Assembly: GCF_963662255.1 (NCBI RefSeq)
Contig: NC_085067.1
Coordinates: 6,352,428-6,416,427 of the forward strand
Direction of reading: 5' to 3'
DNA length: 64,000 bases
From: Cinclus cinclus
Lineage: Eukaryota > Chordata > Aves > Passeriformes > Cinclidae
In this document: piece after piece, positions 13,558-38,258 of the stretch
Layout: the number at the start of each line of letters is the position of its first letter
Numbering within the stretch: position 1 is the first letter of the stretch
Notes under the pieces: model-generated
What the model saw: only the letters and a program-made list of their open reading frames with translations
What the model was told of the DNA's origin: nothing
Database searches by the model: none
Made by a program: the position numbers and the translations under genes

Positions 13558-14027
13558 GGTCAGCTGGGAATATTTAACAAAGCTTGAAAGAGATATAATG
13601 TGGTCTGTTCCCCACCTTCGGATTAACAAAGCACATTCTGTGCAAAGGAGAGTGGAAGAAAACCTACCAGCGAGTGAAGCAGCTGGAGTATGTGGATCAC
13701 ATTACAAACCAAGGGCTTGTTTTACAGCCATTGTCACATGTCACATTGATAAGCTGAACTACGGCAAAAAAAAACAAACCTTACAGAGCCAATGATCTCT
13801 AAGATCAGACAGAGTCTCTTTTACCTAATATATGCAGCTAAATATGTGTGCTCCCTACATCTGCCATAGCAACAAGGAGAGAAGGAGGAATTAACTGCAT
13901 TAATAAAAAAAACTGAAGGGACTCCTGTATGATACAACGAAACGTGAGAAACCTCTCAGCATCAAAGCAAACGCAACAAAAGCACAGAGAATTATTTCAG
14001 AGCAAATCATTGAAACCAGCTGATTAC

Positions 14028-14084
14028 CTGAGCTTGCACATCCCTGCTGTAGGGAATCCTGTAATGATGTCACAGAGTGAAGGA
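14028..14084 (-). CDS. CUX1: CUX1 small coding exon, CUT2-CUT3 linker (VLHSVTSLQDSLQQGCASS)
   Basis: This 57-nt exon completes a split valine codon and encodes VLHSVTSLQDSLQQGCASS plus one base. Human CUX1 has VLHSVTSLQDPLQQGCVSS in the same place. A good pyrimidine tract leads to acceptor tatctag, and the donor is gtaatc. Phase 1 in and out makes it a skippable 19-residue module. It is the last CUX1 exon I can find toward the left edge. The next, with the rest of the linker and CUT3, should contain a sequence like ELDTYGITKRVKEVL, and no such frame is visible at 1-14027. Probably exon 20. Confidence 0.93.
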
Positions 14085-16307
<2,223 letters not shown>

Positions 16308-17134
16308 CTTTTCCCCAAAGATCCTTTGGCAGATGCCATTCTTTGCTAGCTTTTCCTTGACCTGCCGCGTTAGCTCTATCGTATCCACCTCCTGGTACAT
16401 ATAAATCTCATACTGCTCAGGTGTCAGTGGAGGAACCGAAGGTTTGGATGGCTTGGACAAGGACACGATAGGGGATGAAGGGAGGGGGCTATTTTGTGGT
16501 GTCTCACTGCGACTCGCCCCAGTCATGCTCAATTCAGAACTCTGCGAGTACGGAGATTCCGCGTTTGGCCACTCTTTCCAGTACTCGGAAGAAGACGGTC
16601 CTTGGAGCTGGCTACGATCTGGCCTAGTCTGATTGCTGACCTTTTCTTTTCCACCACTGGCTTCCTCAACTTTTATATCTTCAGGAAGAGCTGCATTTCT
16701 TCTCTCATGCTGCACAGTATTCCACCAATGGTCCTTCCAAACACCACCACGTCCCAACTCATTTTTAACATGCCTCAACATACCCTGGGCAGAATCACTT
16801 ATTCCATGAAGCTCTAAAACAGGTGCCTCCTGAGGCTCCTTTTTGAGCCCAGAGAGGTTCTGCAATGCAGAGATACTGGAATCAGTGACAGATGAATGTT
16901 TCTTCAGGGATATGGCCAAAGGAGAATAGCTGGAAACCGAAGACATTGCAGGTGTAGACACTAGTTTGGGGGACAGGATAGAAATGTCAGCTTGAGATAG
17001 AGGTGGTGTTTTTAAGGCAGGTTCAAGGGCAGCCTGCTGTGCCTCCATTTCCCGTCGGGCTTGTTGCAGAATGGATCGAATTGCATCATCAGAATTGCCA
17101 CTGCTAGAGGCAGAAGGTGGCTGAGCCGGCTCAG
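16308..17134 (-). CDS. CUX1: CUX1 large coding exon: CUT1-CUT2 linker and first half of CUT repeat 2
   Basis: This 827-nt exon encodes 276 residues from [17 protein letters not shown] to RIFGEK. In order: helix motif [19 protein letters not shown] at exon residues 15-33; the variable stretch [18 protein letters not shown] that spans the approximate p110 cleavage region known in mammals; LKKE (97-100), VKNE (123-126) and IKVE (154-157), each fitting the SUMO pattern; WKDHWW (133-138) and YWKEW (185-189); a Ser/Pro cluster with TP, SP and SP at 212-222; and [18 protein letters not shown] through RIFGEK (249-276), the start of CUT2. Acceptor ttcatag; donor gtaaag, exactly between K and V of the CUT2 helix region. 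The linker diverges from human more than the CUT half does. Probably exon 18. Confidence 0.98.
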
Positions 17135-19330
17135 CTATGAAAAACAACCAAAAGACTAAATGCAACAGAGGAAAATGCTTTATATTCAACACGTGCTACT
17201 GTAAACATTTCCCTGACAGGGAAAAAAAGAAAAAAAAAAAAAAAAGGCTGAAATACATTTCTGGATGGGAGGGAGGAGTTTCCACTAAGCAAAGATTTGC
17301 ACTTTATAAAATAAGGTAAGATTTCCAAAGTTCTTCACTGGAAAATTTTGAGAGTTGCCAAAGTGCTGGATGTTTGCACGCACAGACTCAGCTGCACAAG
17401 TCTGGGATCACTTGCCCTTCCACCGTTGTAAAAATTTTCAAATAAATGCCTTTGAAAATCAAGCCTTCACCTCTTCCTCTCCACCCCCGTGTGGTCAATA
17501 ACATTTTATAGCTGCATTTACAAAGTTATTTAACCTTTCACTTCACTCTTTTCTCCACAAATGAATTTAACACGCACTCAGAACTGAACACAGCTGCATT
17601 CACCTGGACAGACTATAACAGTATGAATAAGGTGAGACCTTTTAACTTCAAAACCACAACACACAAATTACAACAAAGGCAGAACTTTAGGAAGAGATTA
17701 TCATCATTATTTCACTTGACAAACTAAATATGCTCCTGCTTCCTGTTTTCTTGTTCCATGGTCCCAACCACTGAAATAAACAGCTCTACCACAGCCAGGC
17801 TGACAGCTGGCCATCACCCTCTCCCTTATCTGAAGCCCTAGGATGGAGCCACAGGTGCTTTCAGCAGAGATAACTCCCAAATTCAGCATTCCAGTGGAGA
17901 ACCAGGATTTGGGTGGCTGTGCTGCAGCAGTCAGGGATGAGCGGAGACTGGAACGTGGGTGGGGAATTATCTCTGCAGAGCCAGGAGGTTTTGCAATGGC
18001 ATCTGCTTCTATTTCAGTCTCCACTGAGGTCTCCAGTGCTTGGAAACCAGTTCCTCTGAAAGCTGCTGTGCAGAGAACAGGGAAAGTGAAGCACCAGGTG
18101 GGAACAGGGAACCCCACACTGCAAGGAGTGGCCTCAAAGTGAAATAAGATTTGCAACACGCTGTGGATCACTCCAGTAATCCTAAGGCTAATCTGAATGC
18201 ATTTCTGAATTTGCCTCGCTGCATTCCTTCCTGTCACACACTGTAAAATACATGAAAAGCTAAGAAATAGGAAAAAAAAAAGACAGTGAGACTCTCTGCT
18301 GTTTTATCTGCTGGTTTCACAGGGAGTTTTGAGGCCAAATTAATATTTGAAAGGAAGTCTGAGACTCTCAGATGAAACATGCTACTGAAAAACATTCTTG
18401 CAGTTTCCTACAGAAAGCCCATATTTTTCTCTATGTAATAATTTCCTGTATAAAGTCATATTATTTAGATCATATATTAACTAGTATTTTATACTCTGCC
18501 ACGAGATTAACTTAGTTTTCATTTGAAAGACAACTATCCAAAACTGTAAATCAGCATTCACTTTAAAAAGTGAAGCAGAACTATTGCACAGCAATTTCTA
18601 TTTCATCCCAATAGCAGTACTGGGAACTCTTAAAAGCTGAGAGGGGTACGGACTAGACAGAAATGTTAACTACATGACAGCATACAATGAGAAATTAGAC
18701 TTATCTCAGGCTAAGAGGGATTTTTTGGGAAAGGGAATGTGTTTTGGATTTGCCAGGTCATTCACTGAATATATTCTGTAACCAAAAATAAAGGCATGTA
18801 AGAGTCAGGACTGAGTGTGCCTATATGAGCACGGGTTGTACCATGGTGCTGGGACTGGTAATTGCTGCCTAGAGTGTGACCTTCACCCCAACAAATCCAT
18901 CCAGCCCCTCTCCCATGCAGCTGTGTCCCTGGGGCCTGAGGGAGACAGAAGGGAAGAGAAAGCAGGAGCCGTTCCCTTTCCAAGGAGCAAACTGGGAGAA
19001 GAAAGGATTCTGTAGGTTCCCCTCAGTGACTCCTGCAGGTCTGAGGGCAGCCAGGAGCTCAGAGCTCTGCACAGGAATAAAGGTGCTCAGAAATGTCACA
19101 GGGAGCAGGGCAGAGCAGAGACCCCACCACGCCAGGACACGCGCGACCTTCACTTGGGACGTCTAAGAGACAGAAACAACTCCACTAAATAACAATAAAA
19201 ATCTCCAAAAAAAACTCTTCAAACCTACACCGAAGATTTTAAGAATATAATTAACTGACCAGAAAGCTCATGGCAATTGTTTTAATTAAATTCTGCAGTA
19301 AGAGCAGGCAGAGACAAAATGAGCTCGTAC
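17135..19330 (-). other. CUX1: CUX1 intron upstream of the large linker exon
   Basis: This 2,196-nt intron contains an A-rich tract at 17222-17245 just upstream of the acceptor in transcript sense, and AT-rich sequence around 18420-18560. Open stretches near 17700-18240 and 18870-19160 show no protein family I recognise. Confidence 0.9.
17222..17245 (+). repeat. A-rich run
   Basis: A7, G, then A15. In transcript sense this is a U-rich tract about 90-110 nt before the acceptor of the large linker exon. Confidence 0.95.
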
Positions 19331-19432
19331 CTGTTTTCTGTACTTGCAGCTCCCTCTTGGCTTGTTCAAGAATGGATTTGATGGCTTCATCAGAGCCAGA
19401 CTCTGTGGTTCGGATTCGTGTGGTTATGTTAC
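19331..19432 (-). CDS. CUX1: CUX1 coding exon, linker helix motif ([19 protein letters not shown])
   Basis: This 102-nt exon encodes [13 protein letters not shown], then [19 protein letters not shown] and KT, with split codons in phase 1 at both ends. Acceptor ctccccag; donor gtacga. The region lies between CUT1 and CUT2. The SDEAIKSIL... segment (19338-19394) should form an amphipathic helix. A close second copy, [19 protein letters not shown], starts at the same offset in the next exon (17037-17093), which suggests exon duplication. The segment lies in the region where nuclear cathepsin L processing makes the p110 form in mammals (known for the family, not visible as sequence here). Probably exon 17. 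Confidence 0.97.
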
Positions 19433-19706
19433 CTGGGGAGGAAAACACAACTAATGACACCACGAAAACTCTTCTTTGGCTGTTTTTGTAACACAAAGAC
19501 ACACTGTATATGATACATGGCCAGCACAACCTCAGGACAATTTGCACAGGACCTTTACCAACATTTACACCACACAAAAAAAGTACTTAACATAATAAAA
19601 GCAAAATATCCTTGTTGTCCCTGTCTCTATCTGCCCTGAAATGGTGAGGAATCATCAGAGGAAGAACTAGGTGATCATATATTCTTTTCTATTTCCCCTT
19701 TTTAGG

Positions 19707-19729
19707 TTTTTTTTTTTTTATTTTTTTTT
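19707..19729 (+). repeat. T-rich run followed by a purine run
   Basis: T13, A, T9, then a GA-rich stretch to about 19765. Simple sequence in an intron. Confidence 0.93.
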
Positions 19730-20000
19730 GGAGGGGGAGAAGAAAGAGAAGAAAAAAAAGAACTGGAGGGGAAAGGAAGAAAGCTAAAAACATAAGCCCA
19801 GGAATTAACTTCAAAATGGCATCAGATGCTTGGCAAAGTAGGATGAGTATAGATTCAGCTCAAAACAGAATTAAAAAGTAACTAGATAAAAATAATTTTT
19901 AACTTTCTAGAGGTTAATACAATAAGAGAAAGAGTAATTTAAACGCAGATACCATTTGAAGCACTCTCCAGCTAAGAGCTATTACTTGGTTGTTTGGTTT

Positions 20001-20044
20001 TGCTTTGGTTTTGGTTTTTTTTTTTGTTTTTTGTTTTTTTTTTT
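20001..20044 (+). repeat. T/GTTT-rich simple sequence
   Basis: Long T runs separated by single G or GG. In the transcript it is A-rich. Confidence 0.9.
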
Positions 20045-20717
20045 AACCTCTAAGGGGAAGAAAAGGAGGAAAAACCGTAAGTGCTACTGCACTTAACTGC
20101 ATTTTCCATTATGAGATTATTGTCTGTAAGCAAGCAAGGTAATTTGTGACTGGAGCCAAAATAACTACAGACTTTTGGTGTACCTACTTTTGTTTTTCCT
20201 TCTTTCTGGTCTTACTAAAAGAAAAATTCTGCAACTAATCTATAACAAAAATGTGAAGACTTCCTGTCCAGTTCAGTGATAATTTATGGATCTGATGTTC
20301 ACTTATCTTGTTGTCTTTTTCATATATAATACTGAACTAAGCACCACACTAATTTAGCAGTGTATTAAAGTGGAATTTGTCAACATAAGCCCCATGAGAA
20401 GAAAGAAGTAAATCTAGAGCAGAAGCAGTATGCAATTGATGTTATAAGTGTGCAACCTTCTCCCTCCAAAACCATAAAAATAGCAAAGAGAGCATTTCAA
20501 TAGATCCAATGACTTCATAAAGCCACTTCTATCACTTCTCTCTCTATCTGCGTACGCAGGGAGGGTGGGAGTGCAAGAACTATCCAAACAGGGTTATGTT
20601 AGTACAGCAGCAGCAGAATTAGAAAAAGCAAAGTGTTCATCTAACCCATGGTTTGTTTTATACTTACTGTCTGTTTTTCTATCAGATTCCAGGCCAGAAT
20701 CAAACTGCACAGTTTTA

Positions 20718-23664
<2,947 letters not shown>

Positions 23665-24677
23665 CTAAAGGAAACCAGAGGGGGAGGTTTGTTTCTCAAA
23701 GCACTGAGAATCTCACTCAGGCACAAGAAAGGATTTCAGAGGGAAAAAAAATGTACAAATAAACAAGTGCTCGACTGGTCTCTGAAGGCAGCGAGGGAAT
23801 TCGCTGGGCACAGATTGTCAGGAATCACTCCGGGTTCTGGTGAGAGCCATGGAAGAGATTCACTGTTTAAATTTCATTGTAAATCATTCATCAGTTCTGC
23901 ATTATTTTGAGATTTGTAATGGAACCTTTTCTTAATCCTACTTATTTTTAAATGGTCCTGGCACACTTTCAGTTTAAAAGCTGTAGACTTCTTTTAATCT
24001 GATTAAAACAGGAGTTAAGATTATATTATTCCTTCTAGGTCAACTGACCCAAGATGAGCATTTCCTTGGCACATTGCATTTCAGCAGAAATAGTTTGTTC
24101 AAAATAACATCAGTCAGAGAAACCTTCTATTCACTCTCCCCTAAATATCTAACCCTTGATCATTAAAAAACCCACTGAAAATTAATCCCAGGATATTGAT
24201 ATTCAGTTCGGATTTCAGAAACAGGAATTTAATTCATAACCTTGAAACTGAAGTAAGATTAATTTGCTGGAACAGCAGTGCTTTCTCAGTATTCCAAGGT
24301 TTGTTTTCTTCTGTGAAAAGAAATTTTCAAGGCTAACAAATACTTAAAAATGCTGAAGTCCTTGCACAGTGTGCTGCCTGTACACCAACACCAGTATCTT
24401 TAAATGACTCAGCAACACAACATTCTGGTTTATCCACTCCAGCACGGCTGAAACGTCACTTTGTCCTTGACCACTTAAATGAAATTAACAGGCAAAAAAA
24501 AAAAAAAAAGTCCAGTTCAGCTTTCTGAATAAGAAAACATCAGGAAAAACAAAGATGGACCCAAAAGCCTCAACATCAACAGGAAACTGTTGATGTCAAC
24601 AACAAGGAATTGCAAGACAAAATTTTTGTTAATCAACTGAGCTGCAGAGTAAGTAAGAAAACAAGTAAGTTCAGTAC
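23665..24677 (-). other. CUX1: CUX1 intron between exons 24678-24726 and 23568-23664
   Basis: This 1,013-nt AT-rich intron carries a run of 16 A at 24494-24509 and a perfect inverted repeat at 24573-24596 about 80 nt past the donor. No gene or CR1 was recognised. Confidence 0.9.
24573..24596. other. Perfect 10-bp inverted repeat with 4-nt loop
   Basis: Stems acatcaacag and ctgttgatgt enclose gaaa on the plus strand (uuuc in CUX1 pre-mRNA). It lies about 80 nt downstream of the donor of the 49-nt exon at 24678-24726. A splicing role is conceivable but unproven. Confidence 0.65.
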
Positions 24678-24726
24678 CTGAGCACCAGAGCTTTCAGATG
24701 GTGCAAACTCCATTGATTTCAATATA
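24678..24726 (-). CDS. CUX1: CUX1 coding exon, end of coiled coil (ILKSMEFAPSESSGAQ)
   Basis: This 49-nt exon starts with one base that finishes the split asparagine codon and continues ILKSMEFAPSESSGAQ, ending on a codon boundary. Acceptor cttccacag; donor gtactg. Human CUX1 has ILKSMEFAPSEGAGTQ here, so the exon call is secure although the exon is short. It leads out of the helical rod into a flexible Ser/Gly stretch. A perfect 10-bp inverted repeat with a 4-nt loop lies about 80 nt downstream of the donor, at 24573-24596. Probably exon 13 by human numbering. Confidence 0.94.
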
Positions 24727-27700
24727 CTGTGGAAGGCAGAAAAAAAGAAATTATTTTCTATTTCTCCTTTTCATAACAACTCCACTAATGACAGGACATT
24801 ATCATGTCCTGTTCTCCAGCAACACCGCAAGTGCTGACAACTTTCCTTGCAGTAACACAATCTCCTAATGAATACAGAGTAACTCCTCAAACCAGTTGTT
24901 GGATAAGAAAATTTTCTCGAGCATCATCTAAATCATTCCATATGCAATCCCACCAGGCCAGTTTAAAGCGTAAATTTAAAGGTTAATAAGGATATAACAT
25001 TTTAAGCTGTCAGAAACGATATAAATTTATCTGTGAAGCTGGAAGGGAATGAGGAAGTTGTAGCAAGAAAACAGGGGAATCACCACCACAGTACAGCACT
25101 TTATAGAATATACACCAGCTCGCCAACAAGGAAAATAGGCACAAATAATCTTCCCAGCCAAAGCACTACAGGCTAAAAGGCAGTTTTTCATTTTAATAAC
25201 CCCCTCACTCTATGGCAAAGGGAAGACAAAATGGCCCAAATATTTCTTAAGAAATATGAAAGATCCAAATATTTATAAGTACATTAGGAGAGGAATCTGA
25301 TAGTCTCATTGTCAATATTTTATACAAATAGTGAGCAGTCAGAGGACGTCGCCTTTCAGAGGTTTTCAGTTAGAGGTGTCTGGCAAACCAGAATCTTACA
25401 GGAATCCAGACTTATTACTGTGCTTTGTTGGATAATTTTTTTTAGAATCAGCCTGCTGCAGGCAGGACATGAACTTCCTCAGACTGAAGCAATAAATGAT
25501 TTCAGCTTCTTACTGTACAAAGACAACATTCATTTGGAGAAGAAAAGCACATAAACACATATAGATGGTGTTTATGCAGCATTTGTCATGTATAAAGCAC
25601 CAGGAACTCTGTGAGCTGGAACAATCTGTTTAATCATGTATTAAACTGTATTAATAGCTGTGGATCATGTACTAAAGGTTTTGGAATTGCCCCTGGATCC
25701 CTGGAAGTGTCCAAGGCCAGGCTGGATGGAGCTTGGAGTAATCTGGGATAGTGAAGGTGTCCCTGCCCATGACAGGGGCTGGGACTGGATGAGCTTTAAG
25801 GTTTCTTCCAGCCCAAAACATTCAGTGATTCCATGAAATGTGGAAACTGAGTGAAAAAAAGGCAGAAGTCCAGTATTAAGACACAGGAACTAGTTCTGGG
25901 TGCCATGAGGAGTTAGCCAGGCACCCATTAACTGCCTGAACCTGTGCCTGGATTAATCCAGAGTTAGATGGGCATTAAGTGTCACTCTGGAAATCACATC
26001 TCTGGGCCATTCAAGATCACTGAAAGTCATAGCAAACTCAAGGGAAAAAAATTAATTCTGAGAAAGAGACCTCATATATCTTACATCTGCATACTCACTG
26101 CAGGGTTAATTGTGACAGGCATCCCTAAAATATACTAATTAATGAAACCACAAATTTCTGGCAATCACTTTCATTACATGACACCACTCAGCGTCACCTC
26201 TTGCCTGGCTGTAGGGTAGAGCCATCACCCCATACACAGCACATAAAGTGATATTGGGCAGAACAGCTCAGCCATGTCCAAAACCAACTCCTTTGTGCTA
26301 TCAGTGGACTCGTGCCAGTCAAGGGGGGAGGATGTGGACAAATGGCTCGAGCTCTCAGAGACCCTGACATCACTTTGACATCATAGGTGTGTGACTCAGG
26401 TGGCAAATCCCCAAAAGCCAGTGTTTCTAGGGATACCCCTTTGGAGGCACAGCTCTGCATCCCGAGACTCCAAGATGCTGGGGGAGATAAATGCACAGAG
26501 ATTTCATCCAGGGAAAACCCCAGCCACTGGCAGGTCGCTGTTTCCATGAATTCTGCAGGGAACGGCCTCTGCAGGGACAGCCAGACCAAATGCACATCCT
26601 CATGATACCCAAATGAGGAGACTCATCTGAATTTCAAACCCAAGTTGAACGGCAAATTATCATGTGGCAAATGTCCCATGGGAAATCCCATTTCAGTTCA
26701 GACCAGTTGTGACCCTCACTTACCACACGTGGGTTTGCCATGTGGAGCAATCCAGCAGCATTCCAAACACCTTCCTTCCTCCTGGATGAGGCTAAACCAG
26801 AAAAAGCTGCTCTCTCCCAAAAGGAGCAGACATGAGTGGTGCCCTGCCCACACTGTTCTGCCCCCAGAACCAGGCTGACAATGGTTGGAAGCACAAATCT
26901 GCTTATGGTTATATTTGGTTCTCCACACCACAAATCTGCCTCTAAAGCACCAATCCTGTTATGCCTCCCCTAGCACAGGTTGATGCATTTTGGTTGTAAG
27001 CACTTGCTGCCAGCTGGGACCTTCAGGAAGGATCCTGAGCCTTGCAGCAGCTGCATTCCCAGATTGGTGCAGGCAGTGTGTATTCAGACCCTGGCTGGAA
27101 ACCTACTGACCTCTGCCTACCTGAAGGGGATTCTTTGCTAACTGAATTAACTTTCTGATGATTTCACAGGTAATTTCCTAACCAGTTGAAACACAAAATA
27201 TACTAAAAATCAAGCTGATGGCACCTCTAATTGCCCTAAGAGCAATATCCACGCCAGCAGGTTCATTTTGAAAAGAATGTAGAAGTTAAACATGTCAAAA
27301 ATGACTCTTCAAATGTGTCACAAAAGACACATTCTCCTCAGGAATATGAGGAAGCACAACATTTCTTCTTTGGATTCCAGGAATATCTTTGCCCATGAGA
27401 TCTTGACTCAATCTGTGGCTCAAGATCAGTTACCTGCTTTTTAAAGGAATGATCTTGTGACTTGAATCTGCACATCTAAGAAGACTTGAAAGATCTGACT
27501 GTAAAGCAAAGTGTGCATTGGGACAGCTCGACTTTCTATTTGTCTGATCCTGACTGCAAAGGCAGCAGGGTCAGCACTGTCGTGCTACTCGAGAGGGAGC
27601 TGAAAGCACACACAGAGCTCTCAGATCTCAAAAATAAGTTTAAAAGCCACTGGGCACAAAAGCCAAGGCAGAAAGTGATGAATCCTCCCATCCCAGATCT

Positions 27701-29714
27701 TGACATGATCCTAAGTTCCTCCAGAGTTAGAAGTTGGCTGATATTGAGACCCCTCAGCCTAGAATGCCTCTAACATCCCAGGAAGGATTAAGGAAAATAG
27801 ACCAATGCCAAAACACCTAAAAAATTAATTCTCTTCCTGCCTTACTGACAAGATCTCTTTTCTCTTGGTGCAAATGTTATGAGCAGCTCACTTCTGTCAG
27901 TGTGTCAGGGCACAAGGCAGGTAAAGCAAGATTCAGTGTGAGGGCTCCAGATTTATAGCAACAGACTTCTCCCAGTCTCATTTACATCTGAAGTCTCACT
28001 TCAGATCAGACTGTCACTGCCAGGGGATGCACATTTAACCTTCAGCACACCTTTTGGATTAGCTGGAGCATGGCAGTGGTGTGAAGCAGCTGCTTGGCTC
28101 ATCCTCAGTGATCTCTCAGAGGGTCTCAACCCTCAGACCATCCCACAGGATGGTGATGGACCAGGGCCCTTACAAGCCAGCTATCAATCCACAAATTAGG
28201 GATACAAAAGCTGGAACCACTGGGAAAACACAGTTAATTTACTGGCACCCAACCAGGGCCACTTCCAGGAGAGTGTCCCATTTATTTCACTGCAGGCTCA
28301 TCCTGAGCAGAAGCACCATATGAAGCCTCCTGTGCCACAGCTTCTCTCATCTGCCTTTCCATCACTGACCTCATGAAAGTCAGTGTTGTAAAAAGAAAAA
28401 CAAAAAAATTGGTATTATCGCCGGGAATACAGGGTTTGTATTTAAAGTACAAATGCAAAGTAAGCTCCAATGAGTATATTAAATGAGTAAATTGGGTTCT
28501 TTGCACCTTAAGTCCGGCTTTAAAGTCCTGGTCCTGTTGTATTAAACCTTTGCATTGAACCAGACAGGACTGAAAACTCATTTGTTGTTTCAGCACATTT
28601 ACATTTAATATCTAATGCAAGGAGCTGGAAGGTTGTGGCTTTATTCCCATTCACTGCTTTATACATGAGGACATAAACTGGCTAAAACCTGAAGCTGTTC
28701 CCTTAACTCAGGAGAGGACATCAATGTATTTACCCCTAATCACTAAATGATTATGCTATTTTGAGCCCAGGTAATAATCAGGTAAAATGACCAAAGAAAT
28801 GGTCAATTAATTTAATTTAAGTGAAAATTATACCCCTAGATCAGGGTGTGCTGCAGCTGGTGGTGAACCAGAACCTCAGCCAGCGTGGCTTGAATAAATC
28901 AGCACCAAGGGCTGGGCAGCTGTGGAGCTTGCAAATCCAAATCTGCTTTCCATATTCTCCAGGGATGTGTAAACAAAAGCACATGACTACCAGCCTCATC
29001 TGAAATACCTCATTAAACCAGGGAATGGGTTATTTCAGCCTTTTTAAAACACACACAGGAATGCCAGAATGATGAAAGAAGAGATGGGAGTTTCTTGCAG
29101 TTATTTAAACCTTGACACTAAACATATTTCCAGTCAGAAAAGTTCTCTTCTGAACCTGACAGCTTATCTTGTTATAGTTTAAAATGAGGCTCTTTTAAGT
29201 CTCTTAAGAAAATCCCTTGAAATAGGAAGAGGCTGTTTGTGGCTTTAGTTTAAAACCACATTATATTAGCAAAAATATACAGAGAAATAAGCCCAGTATT
29301 AAACTGGTAAGTCCTGAACACTGGCTGGCAGGAGTGGAGAAAAGGTGGCCAAAGCCCACACCATGGCCAAAGGCTCTGCATGACATGACTGGAGATTTTT
29401 AAAGAGTGGTCCACCTAAAACACCACAGATTTTGAAACTTTTTTCCCTTTGTGGACAATAGTTTTAGTGATTTTTCTTTGTGGGCACATGTTTTATTTGC
29501 TATTGTCATCCTCTGCTGCAACAAAAAGGAGTATTCTCAGATACAGCAGTTCCACTGGTTCTGGATACAATTTCTGCCAATATTCCCAATTTCCTCGTCT
29601 TTGTGGTTTTGACTGAATTCTTTATTGTTCCAAGAACACAGATTTGTGGCTTCATTTAACAAGCACTGTTCAACCAGAGTTTGTGAAAAAATTATGTAAG
29701 CATTTAACACTTAC
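24727..29714 (-). other. CUX1: CUX1 intron between exons 29715-29773 and 24678-24726
   Basis: This 4,988-nt intron contains one CR1 3' fragment at 25682-25835. Open stretches around 26190-26930 and 27480-27770 overlap on both strands and have no family resemblance. Otherwise I see nothing in it. Confidence 0.9.
25682..25835 (+). repeat. CR1 LINE 3' fragment
   Basis: Reads cccctggatccctggaagtg, ccaaggccaggctggatgg, tgtccctgcccatgacagg, gactggatgagctttaagg and ends attcagtgattcc, a mutated CR1 tail. Confidence 0.95.
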
Positions 29715-29773
29715 TTTAATTCTTTCTTAACCTCTTCATAATCAGCCTGTCCTTTCAGTTTTTCTTCCAGTTG
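29715..29773 (-). CDS. CUX1: CUX1 coding exon, coiled coil (QLEEKLKGQADYEEVKKEL)
   Basis: This 59-nt exon encodes QLEEKLKGQADYEEVKKEL plus two bases (AA) that complete an asparagine codon in the next exon, giving ...KKELN-ILKSMEF, the same as human. The donor is a strong gtaagt. The acceptor ends in ttttaaag, with A rather than C or T at position -3, so it looks weak despite a pyrimidine stretch just upstream. The length is not a multiple of three, so skipping this exon alone would break the frame, but skipping it together with the next 49-nt exon removes 108 nt and keeps it. Probably exon 12 by human numbering. Confidence 0.95.

Positions 29774-38258
<8,485 letters not shown>

Larger units (their letters stand above)
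1..14027 (-). other. CUX1: CUX1 intron downstream of exon 14028-14084 (incomplete, over 14 kb)
   Basis: No CUX1 exon, CASP exon or other recognisable gene lies here. It holds a CR1 fragment at 3561-3680, a CR1 at 7150-7429, a TTCC microsatellite at 5869-5965, a G+C-richer block with two perfect hairpins at 8050-8520, an octamer-bearing AT-rich segment at 6225-6430, and further homeodomain-site-rich AT segments near 10545-10740 and 12440-12840. An open stretch at 1504-2151 lacks any family resemblance. By exon order this corresponds to human intron 20, the reported origin of the p75 transcript (from memory). Confidence 0.85.

Noticed and set aside
1..14027. CUT3, homeodomain and CASP 3' exons expected downstream
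   Set aside because: I looked for frames such as GLTQGSVSDLLARPKPW, WFHNYRSRIRR and the CASP start RCAELQ and found none, so they must lie outside the window.
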